Virus record (IMG/VR): IMGVR_UViG_3300008012_000023 | Coordinates: 28,982-92,981 of that record | Direction: 5' to 3' (one strand) | Source: a virus | Length of the DNA stretch: 64,000 nt | Shown here: in pieces, positions 31,470 through 38,135 of the stretch | Numbering within the stretch: position 1 is the stretch's first letter | Layout: the number at the start of each line of letters is the position of its first letter | Program-made: the position numbers and the translations under genes | The notes under the pieces: model-generated | What the model was told of the DNA's origin: nothing | The model's input: only the letters and a program-made list of their open reading frames with translations | The model's database searches: none

Positions 31470-33225
31470 GACTCTCACTGTAAAGAATTTCTTGTCTGTT
31501 GGCAATCAGGCTCAGGCCATCAATTTTGACAACAAAAATTTAGTTTTAGTAATAGGTGAAAACATGGACCTCGGCGGTGATGACGCAGGGGCCAGAAACG
31601 GAACAGGAAAAACCACAATCATTAATGCGATAAGTTATGTGTTTTTTGGCGATGCTCTCACGCAAATCAGGAAAGACAATCTAGTCAACAAAACAAACAA
31701 CAAAGAAATGCTAGTGGCAGTGGAGTTTGAAAAAAATGGTACCAAATACAAAATCGAAAGAGGCAGAAAACCTCAGGTTTTGAGGTTCTACGCAAACGAC
31801 ATCGAGCAGGCATCCAACGAGGCACAAGGAGAGAACAGGGAGACTCAGGCAGAGATCAACAAACTTTTAGGTATGACTCACGCTATGTTCAAAAATATAG
31901 TGGCTCTAAATACCTATTCCCAACCGTTCCTGTCTACAAAACAAGCAGAACAAAGAGAAATCATAGAACAATTATTGGGAATAACACTTTTGAGTGAAAA
32001 AGCAGACATACTCAAGGAGCAAATGAAAGCAACAAAACTTCAATCAACCGAAGAAAAATATAAAATAGATTCCACCATTGCTTCAAATGAGAAAATAGAA
32101 GACTCGATAAAAAATTTGAAATTAAGAAATTCGGCATGGCAGTCAGCACAGAAAGAGGACATTAAAAAGTTTAATTCTGCTATTGAGGAATTGGAAAAGG
32201 TTGATATAAAGAACGAACTAGAACTACACAAAAAAATACAAAAGCAACAGGATGATCTCAAATCCCTTAGAAGTCTTGAAAAAGAACGTGCATACCACGA
32301 AGATAGCCTTACTAAGACTGTAAGACAACTGGATCTAAAAAAGAAAGACATAGATTATGCAAATGATGCCAAGTGTCCAACCTGTGAACAGTCACTGCAC
32401 GACGAGAAACACCAACAACTGTTAAAAAAACTTAATACCGATCTAGAAGAACTACAGAAAGACGAACAAAAACTATCTAATGAATTGAAAGAAATAAACA
32501 GTTCGATAGAAAAAATAGGTGATGTTGGTCCTTTACCAGACACTTTTTATGACTCAATCGATGAAGCATACAATCATCAGGGTACCTTGAAGGATTTGAA
32601 AAGACAACTGGAGCAAACAGAAAAAAAAGAAAATCCTTATCAAGAACAGATAGACGACCTAACAGATTCTGCCTTGCAGAAAATAGATTACACCAAACTA
32701 AATGAGTTGGAAGACCTATCGAGACACCAGGATTTCTTATATAAACTACTGACGGCGAAAGATTCTTTTGTGAGAACAAGAATAATAGAGCAAAACCTAA
32801 CATATCTAAATCAACGTTTGGCTTGGTACCTCAGTCAAGTAAAACTGCCACACACAGTAATTTTCCAATCCGACCTCACAGTGCAGATAGAAGAGCTAGG
32901 CAGAGAATTAGACTTTGACAATTTGAGTCGAGGCGAAAGGAACAGATTGATTCTAAGTATGAGCTGGGCATTCAGAGACGTATGGGAGAGTCTGTATCAA
33001 CAGATCAACTTGCTGTTCATAGACGAATTGATAGACGCAGGTATGGATACATCGGGCGTGGAAAGTTCAATGGCAGTGCTAAAAGAAATGGCACGTACAC
33101 AACAAAAAAATATATTCCTTATCTCACACAAAGACGAACTGGTAAGCAGGGTCAATTCTGTGCTTAAAGTGATCAAAGAAAACGGTTTTACAAATTACGC
33201 CAATGACGTGGAAATTGTCATATGA
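31456..33225 (+). CDS. 46: Recombination endonuclease subunit gp46 (Rad50-like ATPase), 589 aa
   Basis: I choose ATG 31456 (MLTIRTLTVKNFLSVGNQ), because the frame upstream from 31372 has no conserved content and overlaps the small gene. SMC/Rad50-type layout: Walker A GARNGTGKTT at 45-54, long coiled coil ~170-480 interrupted by the zinc-hook CPTC near residue 305, signature LSRGERNRLILSMSWAF, Walker B LLFIDELID, and an ISHKDEL switch. T4 gp46 is 560 aa. It works with gp47 in end resection and recombination-dependent replication. Its stop overlaps the next start by 4 nt (ATGA). Confidence 0.95.
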   Translation: MLTIRTLTVKNFLSVGNQAQAINFDNKNLVLVIGENMDLGGDDAGARNGTGKTTIINAISYVFFGDALTQIRKDNLVNKTNNKEMLVAVEFEKNGTKYKIERGRKPQVLRFYANDIEQASNEAQGENRETQAEINKLLGMTHAMFKNIVALNTYSQPFLSTKQAEQREIIEQLLGITLLSEKADILKEQMKATKLQSTEEKYKIDSTIASNEKIEDSIKNLKLRNSAWQSAQKEDIKKFNSAIEELEKVDIKNELELHKKIQKQQDDLKSLRSLEKERAYHEDSLTKTVRQLDLKKKDIDYANDAKCPTCEQSLHDEKHQQLLKKLNTDLEELQKDEQKLSNELKEINSSIEKIGDVGPLPDTFYDSIDEAYNHQGTLKDLKRQLEQTEKKENPYQEQIDDLTDSALQKIDYTKLNELEDLSRHQDFLYKLLTAKDSFVRTRIIEQNLTYLNQRLAWYLSQVKLPHTVIFQSDLTVQIEELGRELDFDNLSRGERNRLILSMSWAFRDVWESLYQQINLLFIDELIDAGMDTSGVESSMAVLKEMARTQQKNIFLISHKDELVSRVNSVLKVIKENGFTNYANDVEIVI

Positions 33226-33707
33226 AAACTCTAGTCACGGGTGGTAACGGCAGGTTTGCCTCTCAACTAAAAAAATACCTCAACGGTGATTATCTTGGCA
33301 AAAACGAACTTGACCTGGGTAACATAAAAGATATTGCTAAATTAAGTGAATACGATTGTGTAATACACACGGCCACGGGCACACCATCGGTCAATCAGAA
33401 TTTACTTTTTTTGATTTATAAAACCAAGGCCAAAAAAGTTTTTCTCTTTACCAGCAAACAAGGCACATTTTTGAATTGGAAACAACCCGGAAACATGATG
33501 TATGGTATAGAAAAACTTGTGATGAATTTTATGATTTACAGATTCAACATGGAACACGAAAACTGCCAACTAGTCGAACCCGGACATATGGGCACCGAAC
33601 AGGATTACGACACCATGGCCCAAAAATTCAAGAATTATATAGATACTTGGAAATATTCTAAAAATCAAATATACGATCTTGCCAGAGACCGTTTCATTGC
33701 TTATTGA
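33222..33707 (+). CDS. Short NAD-dependent epimerase/dehydratase-like (SDR) protein, 161 aa
   Basis: N-terminal Rossmann glycine motif TGGNGRF (residues 6-12) and a visible SDR-type catalytic set: Ser78 (FTSKQG), Tyr94 and Lys98 (YGIEK). At 161 aa it is about half the length of ordinary epimerases and lacks most of the C-terminal substrate lobe, so it may be a minimal sugar-nucleotide enzyme or a degenerate remnant. It overlaps the gp46 stop by 4 nt, so it is coupled to a recombination gene although its role looks metabolic. Its end overlaps the convergent oxygenase gene by 7 nt. Substrate unknown. Confidence 0.7.
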   Translation: MKTLVTGGNGRFASQLKKYLNGDYLGKNELDLGNIKDIAKLSEYDCVIHTATGTPSVNQNLLFLIYKTKAKKVFLFTSKQGTFLNWKQPGNMMYGIEKLVMNFMIYRFNMEHENCQLVEPGHMGTEQDYDTMAQKFKNYIDTWKYSKNQIYDLARDRFIAY

Positions 33708-34264
33708 TACCTAACGTACAAACTCTTCCTATCGCCGGATTTTACAGGATAGGCCGTGGAATGATAGGTATTTTTGCCGCACAACAAACTGTATCCTCTG
33801 TTTACCTTGTAATCAAAAATTTTGAAAGGCATGTCGTCTTCGCTGTAGTGGAGTGCAGTGCCTGGATGCACACCTGTAGACAGGTAGATCTGCAGGCTTA
33901 ACTTTATTGATGGGTCATCCACATGAGTTTTCAATACGTAGGGCGGTTGATCATACCAAATGTCCAAAGAGGACAATGTCAACTCTGTTTCAAACGCCTC
34001 TTCCAGTGCCTTTATAAGTTTTGCGTTGGAAAAAATTATTGTCAATTCTCTTACCAGCAAATTGGAATAGTCTGCCTTGTGCCTGTTTTGGTTTTCTTGC
34101 CCGCGAAGTTTTGATTTTTCCAAATTGTCAACGTTGGAATTGATGTGTTCCAGCATCTTTTCATCGAAAAAGTTTTCATATTCTTGGTAAACAAACTGTG
34201 ATTTTTTGGTAATTGGTGTTTTTTGTATTGACTCGACCAAGAATTTAGTGCTATCATTGTTCAT
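33701..34264 (-). CDS. 2-oxoglutarate/Fe(II)-dependent oxygenase-like protein, 187 aa
   Basis: The double-stranded beta-helix oxygenase motifs are in order: His114-x-Asp116 (LKTHVDD), a strand region LSLQIYLSTG, His168 (TYHSTA) and Arg179 (GDRKSLYVRY), 11 residues after the last His. These are the iron and 2-oxoglutarate ligands of the prolyl-4-hydroxylase group (PF13640-like). Such genes are common in marine T4-like phages, with unproven substrates (proteins or nucleic acids). Convergent with the SDR-like gene, and divergent from the Hc1-like gene across a 39-nt gap that contains an imperfect 18-nt palindrome. Confidence 0.8.
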   Translation of the reverse strand: MNNDSTKFLVESIQKTPITKKSQFVYQEYENFFDEKMLEHINSNVDNLEKSKLRGQENQNRHKADYSNLLVRELTIIFSNAKLIKALEEAFETELTLSSLDIWYDQPPYVLKTHVDDPSIKLSLQIYLSTGVHPGTALHYSEDDMPFKIFDYKVNRGYSLLCGKNTYHSTAYPVKSGDRKSLYVRYQ

Positions 34265-34303
34265 ACGTTAATTAATTAGCGTGAATAACAAAGGAGATCA
34301 AAA
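34265..34303. promoter_or_regulatory. Divergent 39-nt intergenic region with near-palindrome
   Basis: Between the oxygenase-like gene (leftward) and the Hc1-like gene (rightward) lies ACGTTAATTAATTAGCGT, an inverted repeat with one imperfect pair position on each arm, followed by a strong AAAGGAG ribosome site for the Hc1-like gene. The palindrome could be an operator for both genes. No clear -10 is visible on either strand. Confidence 0.4.
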
Positions 34304-34501
34304 ATGTCTGAGACACATGATCAAATAATGTCTACAATTCAAACCTACTCTGAGGAGAACTCAAAGTTCACAGATAAAGGTGTGAAGGCTAGTGCCACAA
34401 GAGCAAGAAAGGCACTTGCAGAATTAGGCAAATTAATAAAAGCAAGAAGAAAAGAAATCCAAGAAGTAAAAAACGCGGCGAAAGAATCAGCGTCTGCGTA
34501 A
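34304..34501 (+). CDS. Histone H1-like (Hc1-type) DNA-binding protein, 65 aa
   Basis: Small, Lys/Arg/Ala-rich helical protein. The core VKASATRARKALAELGKLIKARRKEIQEVKNAAKE resembles the Hc1 histone-like family (PF07432: ...N.AA.TRAR....ELAK..KA.RKEI...K), known from chlamydiae and also in marine phages. The N-terminus (MSETHDQIMSTIQTYSEENSKFTDKG) is acidic or neutral. A strong AAAGGAG ribosome site 8 nt before the ATG and a strong factor-independent terminator right after the stop suggest a short, highly expressed single-gene message. Likely role: compaction of phage or host DNA, or change of host nucleoid structure. Confidence 0.75.
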   Translation: MSETHDQIMSTIQTYSEENSKFTDKGVKASATRARKALAELGKLIKARRKEIQEVKNAAKESASA

Positions 34502-34526
34502 CTTATTTTAATTGGATCCAATTTAG

Positions 34527-34561
34527 AAAGCCTCTACAATTTTTTTGTAGGGGCTTTTTTT
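34527..34561 (+). terminator. Factor-independent terminator after the Hc1-like gene
   Basis: Arms 34527-34538 and 34546-34557 form a 12-bp stem with one G-U pair and a T-rich loop, followed by a run of T. It ends plus-strand transcription. The same bases encode the last residues of the convergent GIY-YIG-like gene. Confidence 0.9.
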
Positions 34562-34956
34562 ATCACATTACCATGAATACGAACTCTTATGTGTCCGTTG
34601 TAATATTCGTCGCTTTCAAGAACTTTCCTGGAAAATTGTTCTCTGGCCTCGATGTAATTGCACTCTCCTCTGGTCCTACAGAAAAATAATATTTCTCTTA
34701 CAATGTTGTTTGTTCCTTGCGACTCTATGTCTTTGAGCAACTCGTCGTTACTGCCGTAATAATCTCTCCAGTCTGATTCTATCTTGAACCTTCTCTTGTT
34801 TTTTCTACCTTTCAACGGCGGTCTTGATCTTTTGAATTTTGCCAGTTTTTTACCAATATATTTCCGTCCATTGTTTTTGTTCAGTATTTCATAGACAAAA
34901 CCTTCACAATCTTTTGGTAATTCTTCCACTGCGTTTCCTTTGTAAATCCAAGACAT
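34534..34956 (-). CDS. GIY-YIG-like nuclease-domain protein, 140 aa
   Basis: I start at ATG 34956 (MSWIYKGN), because the extra 26 residues of the longest frame run into the promoter region of the divergent RNA. GIY-YIG pattern: FVY at ~20, ten residues, then YIG (GRKYIGKK), basic residues (KFKRSRPPLKGRKNKRRF), and a Glu-containing helix NYIEAREQF that would hold the metal-binding Glu. The first motif is FVY rather than GIY, as in several phage families. It could be a free-standing homing-type or repair endonuclease. The last eight residues (KKAPTKKL) are encoded within the terminator hairpin of the convergent gene. A TTTAAATA motif lies just upstream on this strand. Confidence 0.65.
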   Translation of the reverse strand: MSWIYKGNAVEELPKDCEGFVYEILNKNNGRKYIGKKLAKFKRSRPPLKGRKNKRRFKIESDWRDYYGSNDELLKDIESQGTNNIVREILFFCRTRGECNYIEAREQFSRKVLESDEYYNGHIRVRIHGNVIKKAPTKKL

Positions 34957-34979
34957 CGTGGTATTTAAAGCCAAAAAGA

Positions 34980-35006
34980 TTGACTCGGAAAGAAAACTCA
35001 TATAAA
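34980..35006 (+). promoter_or_regulatory. Promoter for the candidate non-coding RNA
   Basis: TTGACT at 34980-34985 and TATAAA at 35001-35006, 15 nt apart, a little short for sigma70. The same -10 reads TATAAACA, one mismatch from the late consensus, so use by gp55 is also possible. Predicted start near 35013. No open frame begins downstream for 450 nt. Confidence 0.5.
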
Positions 35007-35012
35007 CAAGTG

Positions 35013-35435
35013 CGATAGGCACACTATTTTTCAAAACAAAAAAACTTCATTAGGCACACATAGCATCTCAGAAGTGAGCAGGGAAATGCGGCAGTAATGC
35101 GACAGGTGAATCCCTTGATGCGAAAGGCAAAAACGATGGGGCTCTGAGCAAAAAGCAACCCCAGGTCCGTCCAGGATGATCATGCATAGATTGGACAGGC
35201 TCGCGTTGTATGAATAAGCGAACGGGTACAGCACAACCGCCCGGTTACGACAGCGTTGCATGGTGACTGCGATACTCGCCACACGGGGATCAAGTCAGTT
35301 CGGCTAGAAATAGCCGAATTGTGACTGCTCATCTGCCACAGCAGGCGCAAACGTTTTTTTGTTGCTTTAGCGTAAATTAAGAAATAGGAAACGAGCGTAA
35401 GCGAAGTTTCAGATGGCTGTAAGCCATCTTTGTTT
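35013..35435 (+). ncRNA. Candidate structured non-coding RNA, about 420 nt, family not recognised
   Basis: Gene-free stretch with its own promoter-like and terminator sequences. Base-paired elements: an extended hairpin 35293-35326 with outer arms AGTCA/TGACT, inner 8-bp arms TTCGGCTA (35299) and TAGCCGAA (35311), and a GAAA tetraloop; a possible long-range 7-bp helix TGAGCAG (35075) with CTGCTCA (35325), alternative to part of that hairpin; GTCCAG (35169) with TTGGAC (35191); GGGG/CCCC around 35138-35162; and AAAC/GTTT near 35389-35409 capped by GTAA. GC content is visibly higher than in the flanking noncoding DNA. I looked for tRNA, tmRNA, RNase P, SRP and group I/II intron signatures and found none. 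Large phage-associated RNAs such as GOLLD or IMES types are candidates that I cannot test by eye. Confidence 0.6.
35411..35435 (+). terminator. Factor-independent terminator of the candidate RNA
   Basis: AGATGGC (35411-35417), loop TGTAA, GCCATCT (35423-35429), then TTTGTTT. A perfect 7-bp stem with a T-rich tail on the plus strand only. It sits 25 nt before the next start codon, separating the RNA from the downstream gene. Confidence 0.7.
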
Positions 35436-35459
35436 GGCCTTAAGTATTGTGAGAAACAC

Positions 35460-36215
35460 ATGGAATTGATATTCAATCACCTTTTCGGCAAACAGGAACA
35501 CCAGGATCTGGTACTGTGCCATCCCATGGCCCGCGTGTCTCCGGACGAAGAGGAAGAGGCGATCGCCACTGGTTGGCTGGCGCTGGACCATCCCGTGGAT
35601 GGCAAGGAGATGTGGTACCAGAGCCGTAGCACACGTGTGGACCTTTCGGCATACAAACCCAGATTCGCCAGGCACGAATACCAGGGCAAGAGGATAGAGT
35701 TCAAGATAATAGACGCCAACGAGATGGTGACCCTGTTGGGACTGCCCAAGATATACAGGGACTACATGAAAAAGAAAAATTTCACCGCGGACTACAATCC
35801 ATTTGAAAATTTCCACCGCAGGGACCAGTTCATGATCTTCTACGTGGACCGTGCGGACCACATAGTGGGTTTCACCAAACAGAAACGCTATGGCGGGGAC
35901 GACGGATACGGGTTCTCGGAGGGAATGGCCAGCGGATACGAGAGCGTGATACACGCCTGCTCGTTGCCCATCAGCCACATCACCCTGGACATCGAACTGA
36001 ACTGGGCGAGGACCACCGGAGTGGACTACTATATGCTGGGCAGTGGCTACGAGAACAGTTCGGCCTACAAGAGCAAGTACAAGGGTTTTGAGTGGTGGAC
36101 CGGCACACAATGGAGCACCAGCCGTAAACAGTACAACAAGTTGTGCAGGCGAGATTCGCGTGTGCAGACTATTTCCGAGATCTCCAACCTTTCACAGATT
36201 CCAGATAGGTCTTAG
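35460..36215 (+). CDS. GNAT-fold, arginyltransferase (ATE)-like hypothetical protein, 251 aa
   Basis: I start at ATG 35460 (MELIFNHLFGKQ), since the earlier TTG lies inside the terminator. The N-terminal half has ARVSPDEEEEAIATGWLALD and IEFKIIDANEMVTLLGLPK. The C-terminal half, FSEGMASGYESVIHACSLPISHITLDIELNWARTTGVDYYMLGSGYENSSAYKSKYKGFEWWTGTQW, resembles the end of arginyl-tRNA-protein transferases (pattern YYLGY....Y K..F.....W), which are GNAT-fold enzymes using aminoacyl-tRNA. The gene is much richer in G and C than its neighbours, suggesting separate origin. It overlaps the convergent gene at 36169 by 47 nt. Enzymatic activity is not shown. It could be an unrelated GNAT protein. Confidence 0.65.
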   Translation: MELIFNHLFGKQEHQDLVLCHPMARVSPDEEEEAIATGWLALDHPVDGKEMWYQSRSTRVDLSAYKPRFARHEYQGKRIEFKIIDANEMVTLLGLPKIYRDYMKKKNFTADYNPFENFHRRDQFMIFYVDRADHIVGFTKQKRYGGDDGYGFSEGMASGYESVIHACSLPISHITLDIELNWARTTGVDYYMLGSGYENSSAYKSKYKGFEWWTGTQWSTSRKQYNKLCRRDSRVQTISEISNLSQIPDRS

Positions 36216-36672
36216 ACCAATTCCGGTAGTAGGGACCTGACTCCAGCATCTTCGAGAACCTGTTGAGTTTGCTCAATCTCTGTGCCAGGAACAGTGTGTA
36301 ATGACCGTTGTTCAATTTCACACCCTTCACCGATTCCTCCACGTCGGGATGATCCTCGAGGACAACAATGTCTTTGTCCATGAAATGGTTGTTCAACTGT
36401 TCGGCCAACTGCTGGGTCTGTGCGGCCGTGAACCAGGCAGGTTCCGCTATCAAGACCAAAACATCTTTCTCGTCAAAATCGCAATCCAAGATGTGTTGAC
36501 ACAGTTGTTCGTAGTTGTCCGTGTCGTTCAACTCGACGAATTTCACTTTTCGATCCACCATGGCCTTCTGGGCAAACGGACAGGGAGGTAGATTGCCAAA
36601 CACCGGATTGGGTTTGGTCACAAAATTATTGATCCAGTGCTGTATCTTCTGTGTTGGTGTCGTCGATGTCAT
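36169..36672 (-). CDS. Hypothetical protein with CPFA motif, 167 aa
   Basis: Begins MTSTTPTQKIQHWINNF and has NLPPCPFAQKAMVDRKVKFVEL at ~27-48, a proline/cysteine block found in conserved hypothetical proteins of phages and bacteria, then DVLVLIAEPAWFTAAQTQQLAEQLN and a C-terminal RFSKMLESGPYYRNWSKTYLE. No transmembrane segment. The single Cys in CPFA could be catalytic or metal-binding. Its 5' end overlaps the upstream coiled-coil gene by 47 nt and its 3' end overlaps the convergent ATE-like gene by 47 nt, so the region is tightly packed. Function unknown. Confidence 0.7.
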   Translation of the reverse strand: MTSTTPTQKIQHWINNFVTKPNPVFGNLPPCPFAQKAMVDRKVKFVELNDTDNYEQLCQHILDCDFDEKDVLVLIAEPAWFTAAQTQQLAEQLNNHFMDKDIVVLEDHPDVEESVKGVKLNNGHYTLFLAQRLSKLNRFSKMLESGPYYRNWSKTYLESVKGWRSRK

Positions 36673-36922
36673 CTTCCTGATTTACTCTTTCCTTGATCGA
36701 TTCAAGTTTTTGTAATTTTTCTTTCAGGACTGATGCTTGTTCTTGTGCCTCCACCATTTTTTTGGCACAGGCCTTGGTCTCTGTGTTGGCCTGGTCCAGT
36801 TTCACGAGCAACTGCTTGATACGAGATTCTTTGTTCGCAATGGCAGTGTTTAGGGACTGCTTCTCGTCGGTGAGGTCCTTGATGTGGTAACGGAGTTCCT
36901 GTACTAGATCTCGGTCTGACAT
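36626..36922 (-). CDS. Coiled-coil hypothetical protein, 98 aa
   Basis: Residues ~3-80 are a continuous heptad-like helix (LVQELRYHIKDLTDEKQSLNTAIANKESRIKQLLVKLDQANTE), followed by an acidic tail EDDIDDTNTEDTALDQ. No cysteine pair or enzyme motif except one Cys. A TATAAT at 36953-36958 (minus strand) could be its -10, but the matching -35 is poor. It overlaps the downstream gene at 36169-36672 by 47 nt, implying coupled expression. Possibly a scaffold or inhibitor-type small protein. Function unknown. Confidence 0.7.
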   Translation of the reverse strand: MSDRDLVQELRYHIKDLTDEKQSLNTAIANKESRIKQLLVKLDQANTETKACAKKMVEAQEQASVLKEKLQKLESIKERVNQEDDIDDTNTEDTALDQ

Positions 36923-36970
36923 ATTCTTTAATTATCCTGAATTTTTATCATCATTATATTGTACTATAAT

Positions 36971-37198
36971 CTAGAAGAAAGGTTGACCGGTTTTTTTGGC
37001 TGTTTCCAGATTGTCTTTTATTATGTCCGCACACATTTTGCGTTCTTCGTTGCTCATGTTGAGTGCTTCTTGGTAAGTGACGCCACCCCTCATATACCAG
37101 CATATACGCAGTATCTCGTGTTTGAGATTTTTTCCTTCGTTTTCGAGATCTTTGAGGTAAGTGACAATTTCAGAATCCGACAGTGATAGAAGTTTTAT
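36971..37198 (-). CDS. Small hub-locus protein (gp51-like candidate), 75 aa, apparent ATA start
   Basis: A frame that I read directly, ending TAG at 36971-36973. The protein (KLLSLSDSEIVTYLKDLENEGKNLKHEILRICWYMRGGVTYQEALNMSNEERKMCADIIKDNLETAKKTGQPFF) resembles a small conserved protein found next to gp26 in marine T4-like phages, recalled from memory. In frame there is no ATG before residue 36, and an in-frame TAA lies a few codons upstream. The natural start is the ATA at 37196-37198, overlapping the gp26 stop as ATAA, exactly where an ATGA overlap would be expected. CTG (residue 6) is another option. T4 gp51 is larger, so the name is tentative. Likely a hub-assembly helper. Confidence 0.7.
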   Translation of the reverse strand: MKLLSLSDSEIVTYLKDLENEGKNLKHEILRICWYMRGGVTYQEALNMSNEERKMCADIIKDNLETAKKTGQPFF

Positions 37199-38052
37199 CC
37201 GAAAAAATTTGAGTTATCGAAAGTTACGGGTACCTCGTATGTTGCAGGAGCACCTTTTTTGATCTGCTCTTCGTTGGCCTTGACAGTGAGAGGCTTGAGG
37301 TTTCCCTGGGTTCTCAGTTCTCCCAGTCCCTCCTGTATGTCATTTGTTATCTTGACATCGGCATTGTTGATGAATTCCCTGATCTGTTCCTTGTCCGTGA
37401 CGGCAGTTCCGTCCGGGGTGGTGATACTGACTATGCTGGATACCAACACATCAAAGTTTAACTCACTCAACTTTCTAAAACTCTCGGCAAATGTCTTGCT
37501 CTTCTGCGTTTCGTCCATTTGTGTCTGCGACACAGTGGCATAGATCTTCTGTTGCTCGAACGTTGCCAATTGATTTTTTGTCAACTCCTTGTAGGTAAGC
37601 GGAGACACCTTGACCTTGAATCCCGACTTGGTGGAAAATTCGTCCTTGATATCTATGTTCTTCAATGTTTCAAGCATCTGTGGTAGATTGACCGTGTGTA
37701 CCTGCATCTCGTTTGCCTTGGGCACGGGTGCCTCGATATCCATGGTCTCACCAAAAGTGGCTATCCTTATGGCCAGCAATATGGTGTCCAGGTCGTGATT
37801 CACTACCTGCCAGGCATCCTTGATGTTGGGCATACAACTCTGTATCACGTCCACCGTGCTCTGCCCGTTAAGGAGTGCGTCCGGTGTCTTGAAATTGAGT
37901 TCATCTTTGGCTGTCATTGGAAGCACAGGCAGTTCGCCTGTCTCTGTTTTTTCAAATCCCTTGTCGTCAAAATACTTGCCCTGTGACGGCAATGTGATGT
38001 ACACAGCCGGCTGTCTGTAATATTTGCTTAATGGTTTTGTGTTTTCTGTCAT
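37195..38052 (-). CDS. 26: Baseplate hub protein gp26-like, 285 aa
   Basis: The N-terminal block YRQPAVYITLPSQGKYF, ELPVLPMTAKDELNFKTPDALLNGQSTVDVIQSCMPNIKDAWQVVNHDLDTILLAIRIATFGETMDIE matches the protein annotated as hub subunit gp26 in marine T4-like phages. In those relatives a cysteine-rich segment (ECSNC type) follows, but here it is replaced by APVPKANEMQVHTVNLP without cysteines. The C-terminal half is helical with TTPDGTAVTDKEQIREFINN. Located between the gp51-like gene and, divergently, the tape measure gene, so hub genes are grouped. It has a perfect minus-strand late promoter at 38098. Confidence 0.75.
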   Translation of the reverse strand: MTENTKPLSKYYRQPAVYITLPSQGKYFDDKGFEKTETGELPVLPMTAKDELNFKTPDALLNGQSTVDVIQSCMPNIKDAWQVVNHDLDTILLAIRIATFGETMDIEAPVPKANEMQVHTVNLPQMLETLKNIDIKDEFSTKSGFKVKVSPLTYKELTKNQLATFEQQKIYATVSQTQMDETQKSKTFAESFRKLSELNFDVLVSSIVSITTPDGTAVTDKEQIREFINNADVKITNDIQEGLGELRTQGNLKPLTVKANEEQIKKGAPATYEVPVTFDNSNFFG

Positions 38053-38062
38053 AATTTTTGTC

Positions 38063-38070
38063 TATAAATA
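38063..38070 (+). promoter_or_regulatory. Late promoter TATAAATA for gp29 (rightward)
   Basis: Perfect TATAAATA on the plus strand, 65 nt before the ATG of the tape measure gene. It lies upstream of, and points toward, the opposing minus-strand late promoter at 38098, so the two transcripts cross. Confidence 0.75.
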
Positions 38071-38097
38071 TACACTAAAAGTATCAGTGTGTCTATA

Positions 38098-38105
38098 TAT
38101 TTATA
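38098..38105 (-). promoter_or_regulatory. Late promoter TATAAATA for gp26 (leftward)
   Basis: Perfect TATAAATA on the minus strand, 45 nt before ATG 38052. Together with the plus-strand element at 38063 it makes a face-to-face pair of late promoters in an 83-nt gap. Confidence 0.75.
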
Positions 38106-38135
38106 TAGGCGCAGATAATGGATTTTTAAAACCGT

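Noticed and set aside
35031-35282. Minus-strand open frame of 83 codons in the ncRNA region
   Set aside because: No ribosome site, no recognisable protein features, and it overlaps strong RNA hairpins. The promoter and terminator support a plus-strand RNA.
35041-35440. tmRNA, RNase P RNA, SRP RNA, tRNA or group I/II intron
   Set aside because: No T-arm GGTTCGA-type element, no tag frame ending in ALAA-type residues, no GAGGAAAGTCC of RNase P, no SRP GGAAG loop, no domain V or P7 core seen by eye. A covariance model search is still needed.
35409-36110. Minus-strand open frame of 233 codons
   Set aside because: Antisense to the GC-rich ATE-like gene. Long antisense frames are expected from its codon bias, and it crosses the terminator at 35411.
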